DNA of 54,930 nucleotides from CAZRQL01 sp964602415 (lineage in GTDB: Bacteria; Bacteroidota; Bacteroidia; Cytophagales; Flammeovirgaceae), in assembly GCA_964602415.1 (NCBI GenBank), contig CAZRQL010000023.1:1-54930 (forward strand), given 5' to 3'. The notes beneath the pieces were generated by a model that did not search any database, was not told the DNA's origin, and saw nothing but the letters and a program-made list of their open reading frames with translations. The position numbers and the translations under genes were made by a program. Numbering within the stretch: the stretch's first letter is position 1; each line of letters opens with the position of its first letter. Below are positions 19,368-28,063 of this stretch, piece by piece.

Positions 19368-21254
19368 ATGAATGCGAACACCTATTTTGTGGTAGATTTT
19401 GACAGCACCTTTACCAAGGTCGAGGCACTGGACGAACTCTGCGACATTATATTCTCCGGCAACCAAGCCCAAAACATGCGCCAACAAGTCGCTCAACTGA
19501 CGTTCGATGCGATGGAAGGCAAAATCTCCCTTCGCCAAGCCCTTGTCGAGCGCATCGAACTACTCAAGCCGCGCCCTGAACACTTGGCAAAACTCTCCGA
19601 ATCGCTGAAAGAAAAAATCAGCGACTCGGTACTGAGAAACGAAGCCTTTTTCAGACAAAACCGCGACCGCATCTTTATCATTTCCAATGGTTTTAAAGAG
19701 TTTATTGTTCCTGTGGTCGAAAAATTGGGTATTGGGGCAGAGCAAGTGTACGCCAATAGTTTTCTCTACGACGAACAAGGCCAAATCATGGGGATTGATA
19801 TGAGCAATCCCCTCTCCGAAAGTCAGGGCAAAGTCCAAGTTATCAAAGACTTAGGCCTAAAAGGTGAGCTGGTGGTCATAGGCGACGGTTACAGCGATTA
19901 CGAAATTAGAGAAGCGGGTCTGGCGGCTACTTTTTACGCATTTACCGAAAACATCTCCCGCCCTGCCGTGGTGAGCAAAGCCGACCGTGTGGCCACAAGT
20001 TTTGAGGAAGTGCTTTACTCCCAACAACTGAAGAGCCATCAACATCCGAGCCGCCGCCGCAAAGTATTACTTTTGGAAAACATTCATCCCTTAGCCATTG
20101 AATCGTTTGAAAATCAAGGCTTTGAAGTAGAGCTTTTGAAGGAAGCCCTTGAAGAAGCCGCCTTGATTGAGCGCATCAAAGAGGTGTGCGTATTGGGGAT
20201 TCGCTCCAAAACCCAAGTCGGTGCGGCGGTGCTTGAGCAGGCTCATCAGTTGTTGGCTGTTGGGGCTTTTTGCATCGGCACCAACCAGATAGACCTGCAT
20301 GCAGCCTCTCAAAAAGGAGTCGCCGTTTTCAATGCCCCCTTCAGCAACACGCGCAGCGTGGTAGAAATGGCAGTCTGCATGATGATTGGGCTGTTGAGGC
20401 AGATACCGGAAAAGTCCTCAAGACTTCATGCAGGCTATTGGGACAAATCCGTAACAGGCAGCCGAGAAATTCGGGGTAAGGTGCTGGGGATTGTGGGGTA
20501 CGGAAACATAGGTTCGCAACTTTCTATCATTGCAGAAGCAATGGGCATGAAGGTTTTGTTCTACGACATAGAACACAAGTTGGCCATAGGCAACGCCAAA
20601 GCCTGCCAATCTATGGACGAATTGCTAAGCAAAGCGGATATTGTGTCGCTGCATGTGGACGGAAGAGCCGAAAACACTGCCCTACTGAGCAAAAACGAAC
20701 TGGCCAACATGAAAGAGGGAGCTTATTTACTCAATCTCTCAAGAGGCCATGTATTGGATATAGAGGCTCTTGTAGAGGCATTGAAAAGCAAAAAATTAGC
20801 GGGCGCAGGCCTGGATGTATATCCCTACGAGCCTGTGCACAACGCCGAAAAGTTTGTTTCGCCCCTCCAAGGACTGCCCAACGTGATTTTGACCCCTCAC
20901 ATTGGGGGCAGTACACTGGAAGCACAGCAAGACATAGCTACTTTCGTACCGGGCAAACTCTTGGATTACATCAAAACAGGCAACACCTCCCACTCGGTCA
21001 ATTTCCCTTCGGTTCATCTGCCTCAGTTCGGTAAGGCGCACCGCCTGATTCACATCCACCACAACCAGCCCGGCGTGCTGGCAGAAATCAACCAAACTCT
21101 GGCCGCACACCACATCAACATAGTGGGGCAATACCTCAAAACCAATGAGCAAATCGGCTACTCCATCACCGACGTAAACTGCCAATACAACATACAAGTC
21201 ATCGAAGCGCTCCAATCCATAGAAAATACCATCAAGTTTAGGATACTTTATTGA
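19368..21254 (+). CDS. Fused phosphoserine phosphatase-like HAD and D-3-phosphoglycerate dehydrogenase
   Basis: 628 residues joining the first and last steps of serine synthesis. Residues about 5-215 are a SerB-type HAD phosphatase: nucleophile Asp10 and acid Asp12 in DFDSTFT, SNGFKEFI near 105, and GDGYSD at 172-177. About 225-545 is a SerA-type 2-hydroxyacid dehydrogenase: an NAD-binding GIVGYGNIGS near 374-383 and catalytic His511 in PHIGGST. About 555-625 is an ACT domain (HNQPGVLAEINQTLAAHHIN), the usual serine-feedback site. SerC is not nearby. Phosphoserine specificity is inferred from family and fusion. Confidence 0.88.
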   Translation: MNANTYFVVDFDSTFTKVEALDELCDIIFSGNQAQNMRQQVAQLTFDAMEGKISLRQALVERIELLKPRPEHLAKLSESLKEKISDSVLRNEAFFRQNRDRIFIISNGFKEFIVPVVEKLGIGAEQVYANSFLYDEQGQIMGIDMSNPLSESQGKVQVIKDLGLKGELVVIGDGYSDYEIREAGLAATFYAFTENISRPAVVSKADRVATSFEEVLYSQQLKSHQHPSRRRKVLLLENIHPLAIESFENQGFEVELLKEALEEAALIERIKEVCVLGIRSKTQVGAAVLEQAHQLLAVGAFCIGTNQIDLHAASQKGVAVFNAPFSNTRSVVEMAVCMMIGLLRQIPEKSSRLHAGYWDKSVTGSREIRGKVLGIVGYGNIGSQLSIIAEAMGMKVLFYDIEHKLAIGNAKACQSMDELLSKADIVSLHVDGRAENTALLSKNELANMKEGAYLLNLSRGHVLDIEALVEALKSKKLAGAGLDVYPYEPVHNAEKFVSPLQGLPNVILTPHIGGSTLEAQQDIATFVPGKLLDYIKTGNTSHSVNFPSVHLPQFGKAHRLIHIHHNQPGVLAEINQTLAAHHINIVGQYLKTNEQIGYSITDVNCQYNIQVIEALQSIENTIKFRILY

Positions 21255-21303
21255 AAGATTTTTTCTGTTTTTGTGTTTTTAAATTGGTCAAATTAGTTTT
21301 AGT

Positions 21304-21311
21304 TAGATTTG
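21304..21311 (+). promoter_or_regulatory. -7 box TAGATTTG immediately before bioY
   Basis: A perfect TAnnTTTG match ending 4 bp before the bioY ATG. A TTG at 21284-21286 (17-bp spacer) may serve as the -33 element. The transcript would have almost no leader. Confidence 0.4.
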
Positions 21312-21315
21312 CAAT

Positions 21316-21900
21316 ATGAATACCCATCCCGTCCTGATTGGCGACTATATCCGACCCAAGTTGAAGGAGCAGCGCATTCCCGTAGAGGGCTATATCGTAG
21401 TAGAAACTGTGGTTTTGATGACCTTAGCTGCCAAAATCCAATTAAACTTGCCTTTTTCAGATTTGCCTTTTACCCTTCAATCGTTGGTGGCCATTTCGGC
21501 GGGGGCTATTTATGGACATCGTTCTGCCGTTTTGGCTATATGTATTTACTTGCTGGTAGGACTTGGCGGCTTGCCTGTGTTTAGCGGCGAAACAGCGGGT
21601 ATAGAATATTTCAAGGCCAATAAGGTGGGCTTTCTGTTGGGCTTCATCGCTGCGGGGTTTGCCGGGGGCTATACCGCCAACTTAGGTTGGGGTAAAAAAA
21701 TATCAAACGGACTGCTTTTGATGTTTGTGGGGCATGCTTTTTTGATATTCATCGGCTTGGCGGGCATTTACATTTTTTCAGCAAACCCAATTTCCTTGTT
21801 TGGGATTTTTATGGGTATTTTGCCGGGTGCTTTGCTCAAGTCTGCCTTAGGGGCGTGGATGCTCAAATTGTTTTGGAACTGGCTTGAGACAAATGGCTGA
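21316..21900 (+). CDS. bioY: Biotin transporter BioY
   Basis: A 194-residue membrane protein with about six helices and BioY-family signatures: LPFSDLPFTLQSLVAISAGAIYG near 45-67 and LVGLGGLPVFSG near 77-88, then GFLLGFIAAGFAGGY. BioY is the substrate-binding S component of an ECF transporter and in some bacteria works without the energizing module; no ecfA or ecfT lies nearby. The N-terminal 30 residues are more polar than in many homologues. The last 38 bp overlap the convergent kinase gene. Confidence 0.9.
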   Translation: MNTHPVLIGDYIRPKLKEQRIPVEGYIVVETVVLMTLAAKIQLNLPFSDLPFTLQSLVAISAGAIYGHRSAVLAICIYLLVGLGGLPVFSGETAGIEYFKANKVGFLLGFIAAGFAGGYTANLGWGKKISNGLLLMFVGHAFLIFIGLAGIYIFSANPISLFGIFMGILPGALLKSALGAWMLKLFWNWLETNG

Positions 21901-22858
21901 GTTCATCTTCTTGTTTGTACTTCAAAGGCAATTTTACCTGAAAATTTGTTTCTTTTATGCTTGATTCGAGCAGACTGATTTTTCCTCCCAATCTATTGGC
22001 CGCTACCTTGGCACTGTAAAGTTCCAGACCATTGTGCAAAGGGTGATGAGAACTGCGGTAGAACATGTTGAATAATTGGTCAAAAGATTCTGCGGGTATT
22101 TTTTCTCCTTTGTAGCGAACTTGGATGATACAATTTTCATTGTCTCTATCTCTAATGAGTTCAAAATAAATGGGTTGAGCTGGTTGCTTTGAGTTTTTGA
22201 CAGACTCTTGGATGCTTTTGAGGGCGTAGCCAAGTAGGTTTTCAAACAGTGTCTCCAAAATCATGGGGTCGGTCTCAATCTCCACATCTTCTTGGGAGGT
22301 ATTGATATGGACATCGTGAAACTGAACCGTTTCCTTTGCCACTTGTACGCACTTGGCCAGCAACACTTTAATAGAAAATTGGAGGGGAGAAACAAAGGCA
22401 CTTTTGAGATTGGGAACGGATAGCAGCATATTGAGGATGCCGTCCATCATATCGGCGGTTTCGTTCATGTAGCCGATATAAAGCCGACCAACCGGGTCTT
22501 GGACTTCCATCAGGGCAATATTACAAAGCCCCTTAATGCGGGCTATCGGGCCTTTGATGTCATGGGAAGCTCGGTACACGAAATTGTCGAGTTCTTTGTT
22601 TACGGCACTCAGTTCACTGACCGCCCGCTCCAAGGCCAACGATCGCGCCATAAGGCCTACCTCAAGTTCTTGATGCGAATCTGATAGTTTTTTTCGGAGC
22701 CGGTCGCTTATTCGATAAACAAACTTCATATCTCGAAGCAGCTTACTGTACGCTTCTATCAACCCCAAAAATGCGGCTTGTTTTTCTGTAGCACTTAGGC
22801 TGTCATCGTGCACACTTTGGAGGGCTTCTTGCAATAACGATTCTTCTGCTTCGAACAT
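21863..22858 (-). CDS. Sensor histidine kinase-like protein with degenerate ATP-binding boxes
   Basis: 331 residues from the ATG at 22858 (an in-frame GTG lies 27 bp upstream). There is no membrane segment, so it is cytoplasmic. A coiled-coil region (about 40-90) leads to the dimerization helix with the expected phospho-acceptor His99 in SHDIKGP. The catalytic domain is weak: the N-box reads ENLLGYALKS without the usual Asn, the G1 DxGxG is replaced by YKGEKI, and the G2 GLGL by GLEL. It may have lost kinase activity or act as a phosphatase or scaffold. No response regulator is adjacent. Confidence 0.75.
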   Translation of the reverse strand: MFEAEESLLQEALQSVHDDSLSATEKQAAFLGLIEAYSKLLRDMKFVYRISDRLRKKLSDSHQELEVGLMARSLALERAVSELSAVNKELDNFVYRASHDIKGPIARIKGLCNIALMEVQDPVGRLYIGYMNETADMMDGILNMLLSVPNLKSAFVSPLQFSIKVLLAKCVQVAKETVQFHDVHINTSQEDVEIETDPMILETLFENLLGYALKSIQESVKNSKQPAQPIYFELIRDRDNENCIIQVRYKGEKIPAESFDQLFNMFYRSSHHPLHNGLELYSAKVAANRLGGKISLLESSIKETNFQVKLPLKYKQEDELSHLSQASSKTI

Positions 22859-22924
22859 ACTTATTTCATTTAGAAGCGATAACACTCAAAAGCTAACGAA
22901 TTAGCTTCATTTATTTGCAGCAAT

Positions 22925-23668
22925 TTAGTAATTTCCAAGTTCGCGCTTGTACATCTTTATCGTATTTTCCAAACCCAGATAAAGGGCATCGCAAATTAGG
23001 GCGTGCCCAATTGATACCTCCTGTAAGAAAGGAACCATCTGTTTGAAGAAAGATAAATTTTGCAGGCTCAAATCATGCCCGGCATTGACCCCCAAGCCTA
23101 ACTCATTGGCCAATATGGCTGCTTTTTGGTAATTTGAAACCGCCAATTGAGGGTCATAGGGATAAGTCTCTGCATAATATTCGGTATAAAGCTCGATTCG
23201 GTCGGTGCCTGTCGCGGCGGCGGCCTGAATCATGTCTTCCACCGGATCTACAAAAATTGAGACCCTGATGCCTGCAGTTTTGAATATTTCTATGTACTTT
23301 TTAAGTTCATCGCTGTATTTTATGGTGTCCCAGCCCGCGTTGGAAGTGAGCGCATCATCGGCATCGGGCACTAAGGTTACTTGTTCGGGTTTGATGGAGA
23401 GCACCGTTTGAATAAAGCGGGGGCTTGGTTTGCCTTCTATGTTGAACTCGGTATAAACTACTCCTCTCAGCTCTGGCAAATCGCTGTATCGAATATGTCT
23501 TTCATCGGGGCGGGGATGAACGGTGATTCCTTCTGCCCCAAAAGTTTGACAATCTTTCGCTACTTGTATGAGATTAGGATTATTTTTGCCTCGAGCATTG
23601 CGCAAAGTGGCAATTTTATTGATATTGACACTCAGGCGTGTGTATGCTTGAGAAAGTGGTTTTTGCAT
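22925..23668 (-). CDS. pdxJ: Pyridoxine 5'-phosphate synthase
   Basis: A 247-residue TIM-barrel enzyme of the DXP-dependent vitamin B6 pathway; it condenses 1-deoxyxylulose 5-phosphate with 3-amino-2-oxopropyl phosphate. Family motifs are clear: LSVNINKIATLRNARG at the start, GITVHPRPDERHI near 50, a VTLVPD segment near 96, and the GLGVNAGHDLSLQNL loop near 200. The length is typical. pdxA is not seen here. PLP made by this route serves GlyA and NspC, both encoded in this window. Confidence 0.95.
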   Translation of the reverse strand: MQKPLSQAYTRLSVNINKIATLRNARGKNNPNLIQVAKDCQTFGAEGITVHPRPDERHIRYSDLPELRGVVYTEFNIEGKPSPRFIQTVLSIKPEQVTLVPDADDALTSNAGWDTIKYSDELKKYIEIFKTAGIRVSIFVDPVEDMIQAAAATGTDRIELYTEYYAETYPYDPQLAVSNYQKAAILANELGLGVNAGHDLSLQNLSFFKQMVPFLQEVSIGHALICDALYLGLENTIKMYKRELGNY

Positions 23669-23756
23669 ATTTTTTTTGATTTAAGGTTGCTTTGTGCAAA
23701 ATAACAACTATATTTACATGCTTCAAAAGAGATTGAAATAAAAAGTCCCTCCTATT

Positions 23757-24206
23757 ATGAGCCTTAAAGAAAAAATTGAGTCTGAGATCAAGTCGGCCAT
23801 GAAGGCACAAGACAAAAAATTATTGACCGCTTTGAGGGGCATTAAGTCAATGATTTTATTGGCCGAAACCGAGAAGGGAGCCAGTGAAAACATCTCACAA
23901 GAAACCGAAATAAAACTTTTGAGCAAGGCTGCCAAGCAGCGCAAAGACTCCGCCCAAATCTACAAAGAACAGGGAAGAGAAGACCTATACGAAGTAGAAA
24001 TGTACGAGTTGGGAGTCATCAGCAGGTTTTTGCCTGAGATGATGAGCAATGAGGAACTCAAAGAGGCCATTCAAGCCATCATTGCCCAAACAGGTGCCTC
24101 TTCAGCCAAAGATATGGGCAAAGTGATGGGTATTGCTTCAAAAACTTTGGCAGGAAAAGCCGAAAACTCACGAATTTCTGAAATTGTTAAGTCTTTATTA
24201 CCATAA
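23757..24206 (+). CDS. GatB/YqeY domain protein
   Basis: A 149-residue cytosolic protein matching the stand-alone YqeY family, related to the tRNA-binding tail of GatB: MSLKEKIESEIKSAMKAQDK, LTALRGIKSMI, RKDSAQIYKEQGREDL, and SAKDMGKVMGI near 118. The precise role is not established; a tRNA-linked function is inferred from the fold. It is the first gene of a four-gene run with cvpA, scpB and nspC (30-bp gap to the next gene). Confidence 0.9.
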   Translation: MSLKEKIESEIKSAMKAQDKKLLTALRGIKSMILLAETEKGASENISQETEIKLLSKAAKQRKDSAQIYKEQGREDLYEVEMYELGVISRFLPEMMSNEELKEAIQAIIAQTGASSAKDMGKVMGIASKTLAGKAENSRISEIVKSLLP

Positions 24207-24236
24207 AATTTACCACAGATTTTAATTTGCCGCAAA

Positions 24237-24773
24237 ATGGACGGTTACCTTAGACTCGTTGATATTTTGATAGCTGCTTTTGTGCTTTGGGGGGGATACA
24301 AAGCCTACCGCAAAGGATTTATTGTTGAGCTGATTTCGTTGGTGTTTTTGATTATCTCAGTGGGGCTGGCTTTCTACCTGCTCATCAATGGCTTCAAGGG
24401 GCTTGATTCTTATTTGCCTGCTCCCAAGCCTGCAAAGGTGGGGATTTTTTTGCTGGTGTATTTCCTTATCGGCATCATTTTGAATAAGTTCAGTAAGTGG
24501 CTCCAAAAAAAGATTGATTACTCTATCTTCGACAGCCTCGACAACTTCGCAGCCACTCTGTTGGGGGTACTCAAATACTCTATTTTTGCCGCTGTTTTTA
24601 TCAATCTTCTCTACTCTATGGGGCTAAAACCATCAGAGCAAGTCATCAATGATGCCCAACTCTACAAAGGAATGCTCAAATTCCACGATTGGCTCGTAGA
24701 AACCGGGGACATCATCTCTCCCGGACTCAAAAAAGGCTACCTCGAACTCAGAAACATGCTTGGCATCAGATAA
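24237..24773 (+). CDS. CvpA family membrane protein
   Basis: 178 residues with four predicted membrane helices (about 5-25, 30-50, 67-85, 105-125). The CvpA-family N-terminus is present: LVDILIAAFVLWGGYKAYRKGFIVELISL. Relatives are linked to envelope homeostasis and, in E. coli, colicin V production. The stop codon shares a base with the scpB start (TAATG), implying translational coupling. Confidence 0.85.
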   Translation: MDGYLRLVDILIAAFVLWGGYKAYRKGFIVELISLVFLIISVGLAFYLLINGFKGLDSYLPAPKPAKVGIFLLVYFLIGIILNKFSKWLQKKIDYSIFDSLDNFAATLLGVLKYSIFAAVFINLLYSMGLKPSEQVINDAQLYKGMLKFHDWLVETGDIISPGLKKGYLELRNMLGIR

Positions 24774-25348
24774 TGGAGCTACTCAAACTACAAATCGAAT
24801 CCTTGGTATTTTGTAGCGACAAACCTCTAAAAGCCGAAGACATAAAAGCATGTATTGACGAATATTTGGAGGTGCAAGTTCCCTTGGAACACATCGAAAA
24901 TGTTCTTGATGAACTTCTTAATAAATATCAAGCCGAACAATACCCTTTTGAGATTGTCAAGTTGGCAGGCGGGTACGAATACCGAACCAAGCCCTCTTTT
25001 CATGCTGTCATAGCGGTGTTGCAGAAAAACCTCTCTGCGCGCAGATTGACCCGTGCGGCTGTGGAAACTTTGGCGATTATCGCCTACAAACAACCCATTT
25101 CCAAGCCTGAGATTGAGGCAATTAGGGGAGTAGGCAGCGATTACCCTGTCAAAAAATTGCTATCAAAAAACCTCATAGAAATCAAAGGAAAAGCACAAAC
25201 CCCCGGAAAGCCTGTCATTTATGGAACCTCAGAACTTTTTTTGGAATACTTTGGACTCAACTCAATCGAAGAGTTGCCCACTCTGAAAGACTTCAAAGAA
25301 GAAGGAGCCACAATAGGGCTAACCGAAAACCAACAAAATGATGTATAA
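24773..25348 (+). CDS. scpB: Segregation and condensation protein B (ScpB)
   Basis: 191 residues from the ATG sharing a base with the cvpA stop; a longer frame opening inside cvpA is not family-like. Two winged-helix domains are visible: MELLKLQIESLVFCSDKPLKAEDI at the start, and LSARRLTRAAVETLAIIAYKQPISKPEIEAIRGV around 88-121, the ScpB hallmark. ScpB with ScpA bridges SMC dimers during chromosome compaction. scpA and smc are not in the window. Confidence 0.93.
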   Translation: MELLKLQIESLVFCSDKPLKAEDIKACIDEYLEVQVPLEHIENVLDELLNKYQAEQYPFEIVKLAGGYEYRTKPSFHAVIAVLQKNLSARRLTRAAVETLAIIAYKQPISKPEIEAIRGVGSDYPVKKLLSKNLIEIKGKAQTPGKPVIYGTSELFLEYFGLNSIEELPTLKDFKEEGATIGLTENQQNDV

Positions 25349-26471
25349 CATAGACCTCGAAAAAATCCCTTCTCCTTGCTATGTCATTGAAGAAGAACTA
25401 CTTGAACGAAACCTACAAATCCTTGAGCAACTAAAGAAAGCATCCGGTGCCACTGTATTGTGTGCTTTGAAGGCTTTTTCTATGTACCACGTCTTCCCTT
25501 TGGTATCCAAATACTTAGATGGTACAACCGCCAGTTCTTTAAATGAGGCACTGTTGGGCAAAAATGAGTTTGGCGGTGAGGTACACGCTTACACACCTAT
25601 TTACCTGCAAGAGGACTTTCCACAGCTACTGGATATTTGCAGTCATTTGACATTCAACTCCTTAAATCAATGGCAAAAATATAAAGACCTTGCCCTACCT
25701 TCAGGAAAGGCTTTTGCGCTGCGCATCAATCCCGAAACACCCGTTGCCGACTACGACCTCTACAACCCATGCAGCCCGGGTTCGAGGCTCGGAGTGTCCG
25801 CATCCCAACTCAAAGAGCTACCCGAAGGCATAACAGGGCTTCATTTTCATACCTTATTTGAGGCAGACTCCAGCCTATTGGAAAAAACATGGCGGGCAGT
25901 GGAGGAAAAATTTGGCCACCTTTTCCCAAAAATATCATGGATAAATATGGGCGGAGGGCACGCCATCACAAGGCAAGGCTACAACATAGAAAAACTCATT
26001 TCACTCATCCAAGAAATCAAAAATCGTTATGGTTTTGAGGTCATTCTCGAACCGGGCAGCGCAGTGGCTTGGCAAACGGGGTATCTGGTCTCAACGGTCG
26101 AAGATATAGTTGAAAATCAAGGCATTGTTACCGCCATGCTGGATGTGTCTTTTACGGCGCACATGCCCGACTGCCTCGAAATGCCCTACCGCCCCAAAAT
26201 ATGGGGAAGCCACGAACCCCAAGGCAACGAATCAAAGTATAGGATGGGGGGATTGAGCTGTCTTTCAGGCGATTTTATGGGAGACTATGGCTTTCAACAG
26301 CCGCTACAAATCGGTCAGAAAATTGTTTTTGACGATATGATTCACTATACGATGGTCAAAACCACCACTTTCAACGGTGTGAACTTGCCTTCCATAGGGA
26401 TTTGGAAAAAAAACGGAAAATTTGAATTAGTCAAAAAATTTGGCTATCAGGAATTTATAAGCCGTCTATAA
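25338..26471 (+). CDS. nspC: Carboxynorspermidine / carboxyspermidine decarboxylase
   Basis: A 377-residue PLP-dependent fold-III decarboxylase of the alanine-racemase-like group. The PLP lysine lies in VLCALKAFSMYHVFP near 45. Further marks are CSPGSRLGV, GLHFHTLFE and the glycine loop WINMGGGHAITRQGY. NspC removes the carboxyl group from carboxyspermidine or carboxynorspermidine, the last step of the alternative polyamine pathway common in Bacteroidota. The partner dehydrogenase is not in the window. The gene overlaps scpB by 11 bp and ends inside the convergent carboxypeptidase gene by 6 bp. Confidence 0.93.
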   Translation: MMYNIDLEKIPSPCYVIEEELLERNLQILEQLKKASGATVLCALKAFSMYHVFPLVSKYLDGTTASSLNEALLGKNEFGGEVHAYTPIYLQEDFPQLLDICSHLTFNSLNQWQKYKDLALPSGKAFALRINPETPVADYDLYNPCSPGSRLGVSASQLKELPEGITGLHFHTLFEADSSLLEKTWRAVEEKFGHLFPKISWINMGGGHAITRQGYNIEKLISLIQEIKNRYGFEVILEPGSAVAWQTGYLVSTVEDIVENQGIVTAMLDVSFTAHMPDCLEMPYRPKIWGSHEPQGNESKYRMGGLSCLSGDFMGDYGFQQPLQIGQKIVFDDMIHYTMVKTTTFNGVNLPSIGIWKKNGKFELVKKFGYQEFISRL

Positions 26472-27488
26472 CTTCACGGGGTGTTCCAAAAGCGTCAGAC
26501 TGAATGCCTCCGCATTTATAGCTGCCTTAAGCCCAATCGGAACGATATATTTTTCAGCAATGTGGCCTACTTTGAGTCCAAAAAAAGCTGGTTTTCTACA
26601 TTCGGTGAGGTTGTCGCGCAATACTTCTTCTAAGGTGAGGCTTTTTTCCGGCTCGGGGGCTGCACATTTGTCACAAGTGGCAAAAATGATTCCCGATACC
26701 TCATCAAAAATGCCTGCCAGCCTCATCTGGGTCAGCATCCTGTCTATTCTAAAAATATCCTCCGTTACGTCTTCCAAAAACAAAATCTTTTCCTTCCAAT
26801 TGGGCAAGTAATTTGTCCCAATCAAATCACTCAACACAGAAAGATTGCCGCCATAAATAAAGCCTTCGGCTTTGCCCGGGTTAATGACAAAAGGCGAAAC
26901 TTCGGTAGGGGCTTCACTCATCAAAATTTTTTCACCCTTTACAAAAATTTGGTTGAAACAGTTGATTGTGAACTCATTGCTCCAATCCGATACCCCCACA
27001 GGGCCATGAAACGTTACCAAACCGGTCTGGGTGGTAACGGCATTGAGCAAGGCCGTAATATCGCTAAAACCCATGATAACCTTAGGGTTTTGGGCAATAA
27101 GTTTGAAGTCCAAATAGGGCAACATGCGTGCCGTACCCCAGCCTCCTCTGATGGCAATAATAGCCTCAACTTGCTTGTCCACAATCATTTGCATAAAATC
27201 TTCGGCTCGCTCTCTGTCAGAACCGGCCAAATAACCATAGCGGCGATGAATATTTTTGCCCAATTTGTACCGATAGCCTAAGGCCTCCAACTTAGAGAGA
27301 AAAAGCCCGAGGTTTTCTTCACTAAAATAGGATGCGGCAGGAGCCAACACACCAATCAAACTATTTTTGGAGAGTTTAGGGGGTAAAATCGAGGTCGGCT
27401 CACTCGCGCGAGTAAAACCACTAAGCCAAGGACTCACAAGCCCTAAGGACAAAATTTTTAAAAAATCCCTTCTTTCTGTGGCCTCCAT
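26466..27488 (-). CDS. LD-carboxypeptidase, peptidase family S66, with Tat signal
   Basis: 340 residues. The N-terminus carries a twin-arginine motif (ERRDFLKIL) and a hydrophobic stretch, so the folded enzyme is probably exported to the periplasm. S66 catalytic elements are visible: Ser in MGFSDITALLNAV, Glu in ILFLEDVTEDIFRIDRML, and His in GLKVGHIAEKYIVPIG. The enzyme removes the terminal D-Ala from muropeptide tetrapeptides during wall recycling; E. coli LdcA is cytoplasmic, so the Tat signal is notable. A loose inverted repeat (27497-27523) lies between this and the divergent P460 gene. Confidence 0.87.
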   Translation of the reverse strand: MEATERRDFLKILSLGLVSPWLSGFTRASEPTSILPPKLSKNSLIGVLAPAASYFSEENLGLFLSKLEALGYRYKLGKNIHRRYGYLAGSDRERAEDFMQMIVDKQVEAIIAIRGGWGTARMLPYLDFKLIAQNPKVIMGFSDITALLNAVTTQTGLVTFHGPVGVSDWSNEFTINCFNQIFVKGEKILMSEAPTEVSPFVINPGKAEGFIYGGNLSVLSDLIGTNYLPNWKEKILFLEDVTEDIFRIDRMLTQMRLAGIFDEVSGIIFATCDKCAAPEPEKSLTLEEVLRDNLTECRKPAFFGLKVGHIAEKYIVPIGLKAAINAEAFSLTLLEHPVKL

Positions 27489-27553
27489 AATCCTTCAATA
27501 AGTGTCTATGATTTAGACTTATTGTGCTTAGTTTACAACAATATTAGTGATTT

Positions 27554-28063
27554 ATGAAAAACTATCCAAAGATGGGACTCTTTTTTTCGACATTGTTATG
27601 TTGCTTTTCGCTGAGCTGTTCCAATGAAAATGCTCAAAATCTTACTCCGGGCATTTCTGATTCTTTTCTGTTTGAGCAGATTAAAGCTCCCGGTTATCGC
27701 TTCTACCTCAACGATAGCTCTTTTTTTGAGTCTTTTGTTGGCAGCGGCCACAGCGGGCCGGTACGCATCCGCTTCAACGCCAAAGCACAAGGAAGTTTCG
27801 ACAGCACAGGCAGACTGCCTGTAAGTGCCACCTTTCCTGATAAGTCTATGGTTGTAAAAGAGTTATACTCAAACGGTATGCTTCAGTCTTATGCCTTTAT
27901 GTACAAATCAGCATCAGACCCAAATTCCGCTGGTGGATGGCTTTGGGGGTATATGAATCTCAGTGGAGTGGTTACAATAAGAGCCAACAAAGGTCAAGGG
28001 TGCATAGGATGCCACAGCATCGAAGGCAATAGAGACCTTGTCAGGGTTATGGGAATCCGATAG
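27554..28063 (+). CDS. Cytochrome P460-like lipoprotein
   Basis: 169 residues: a lipoprotein signal (MGLFFSTLLCCFSLSC), then a beta-rich domain with the P460-family run FPDKSMVVKELYSNG, MYKSASDP and GGWLWGYMNLSG, ending in one heme-c motif CIGCH at 150-154. Cytochromes P460 carry a heme c with a Lys or Tyr cross-link and oxidize hydroxylamine or bind NO. Whether this member makes the cross-link cannot be read from sequence. It sits alone between divergent ldcA and a convergent membrane gene that ends at the adjacent base. Confidence 0.75.
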   Translation: MKNYPKMGLFFSTLLCCFSLSCSNENAQNLTPGISDSFLFEQIKAPGYRFYLNDSSFFESFVGSGHSGPVRIRFNAKAQGSFDSTGRLPVSATFPDKSMVVKELYSNGMLQSYAFMYKSASDPNSAGGWLWGYMNLSGVVTIRANKGQGCIGCHSIEGNRDLVRVMGIR

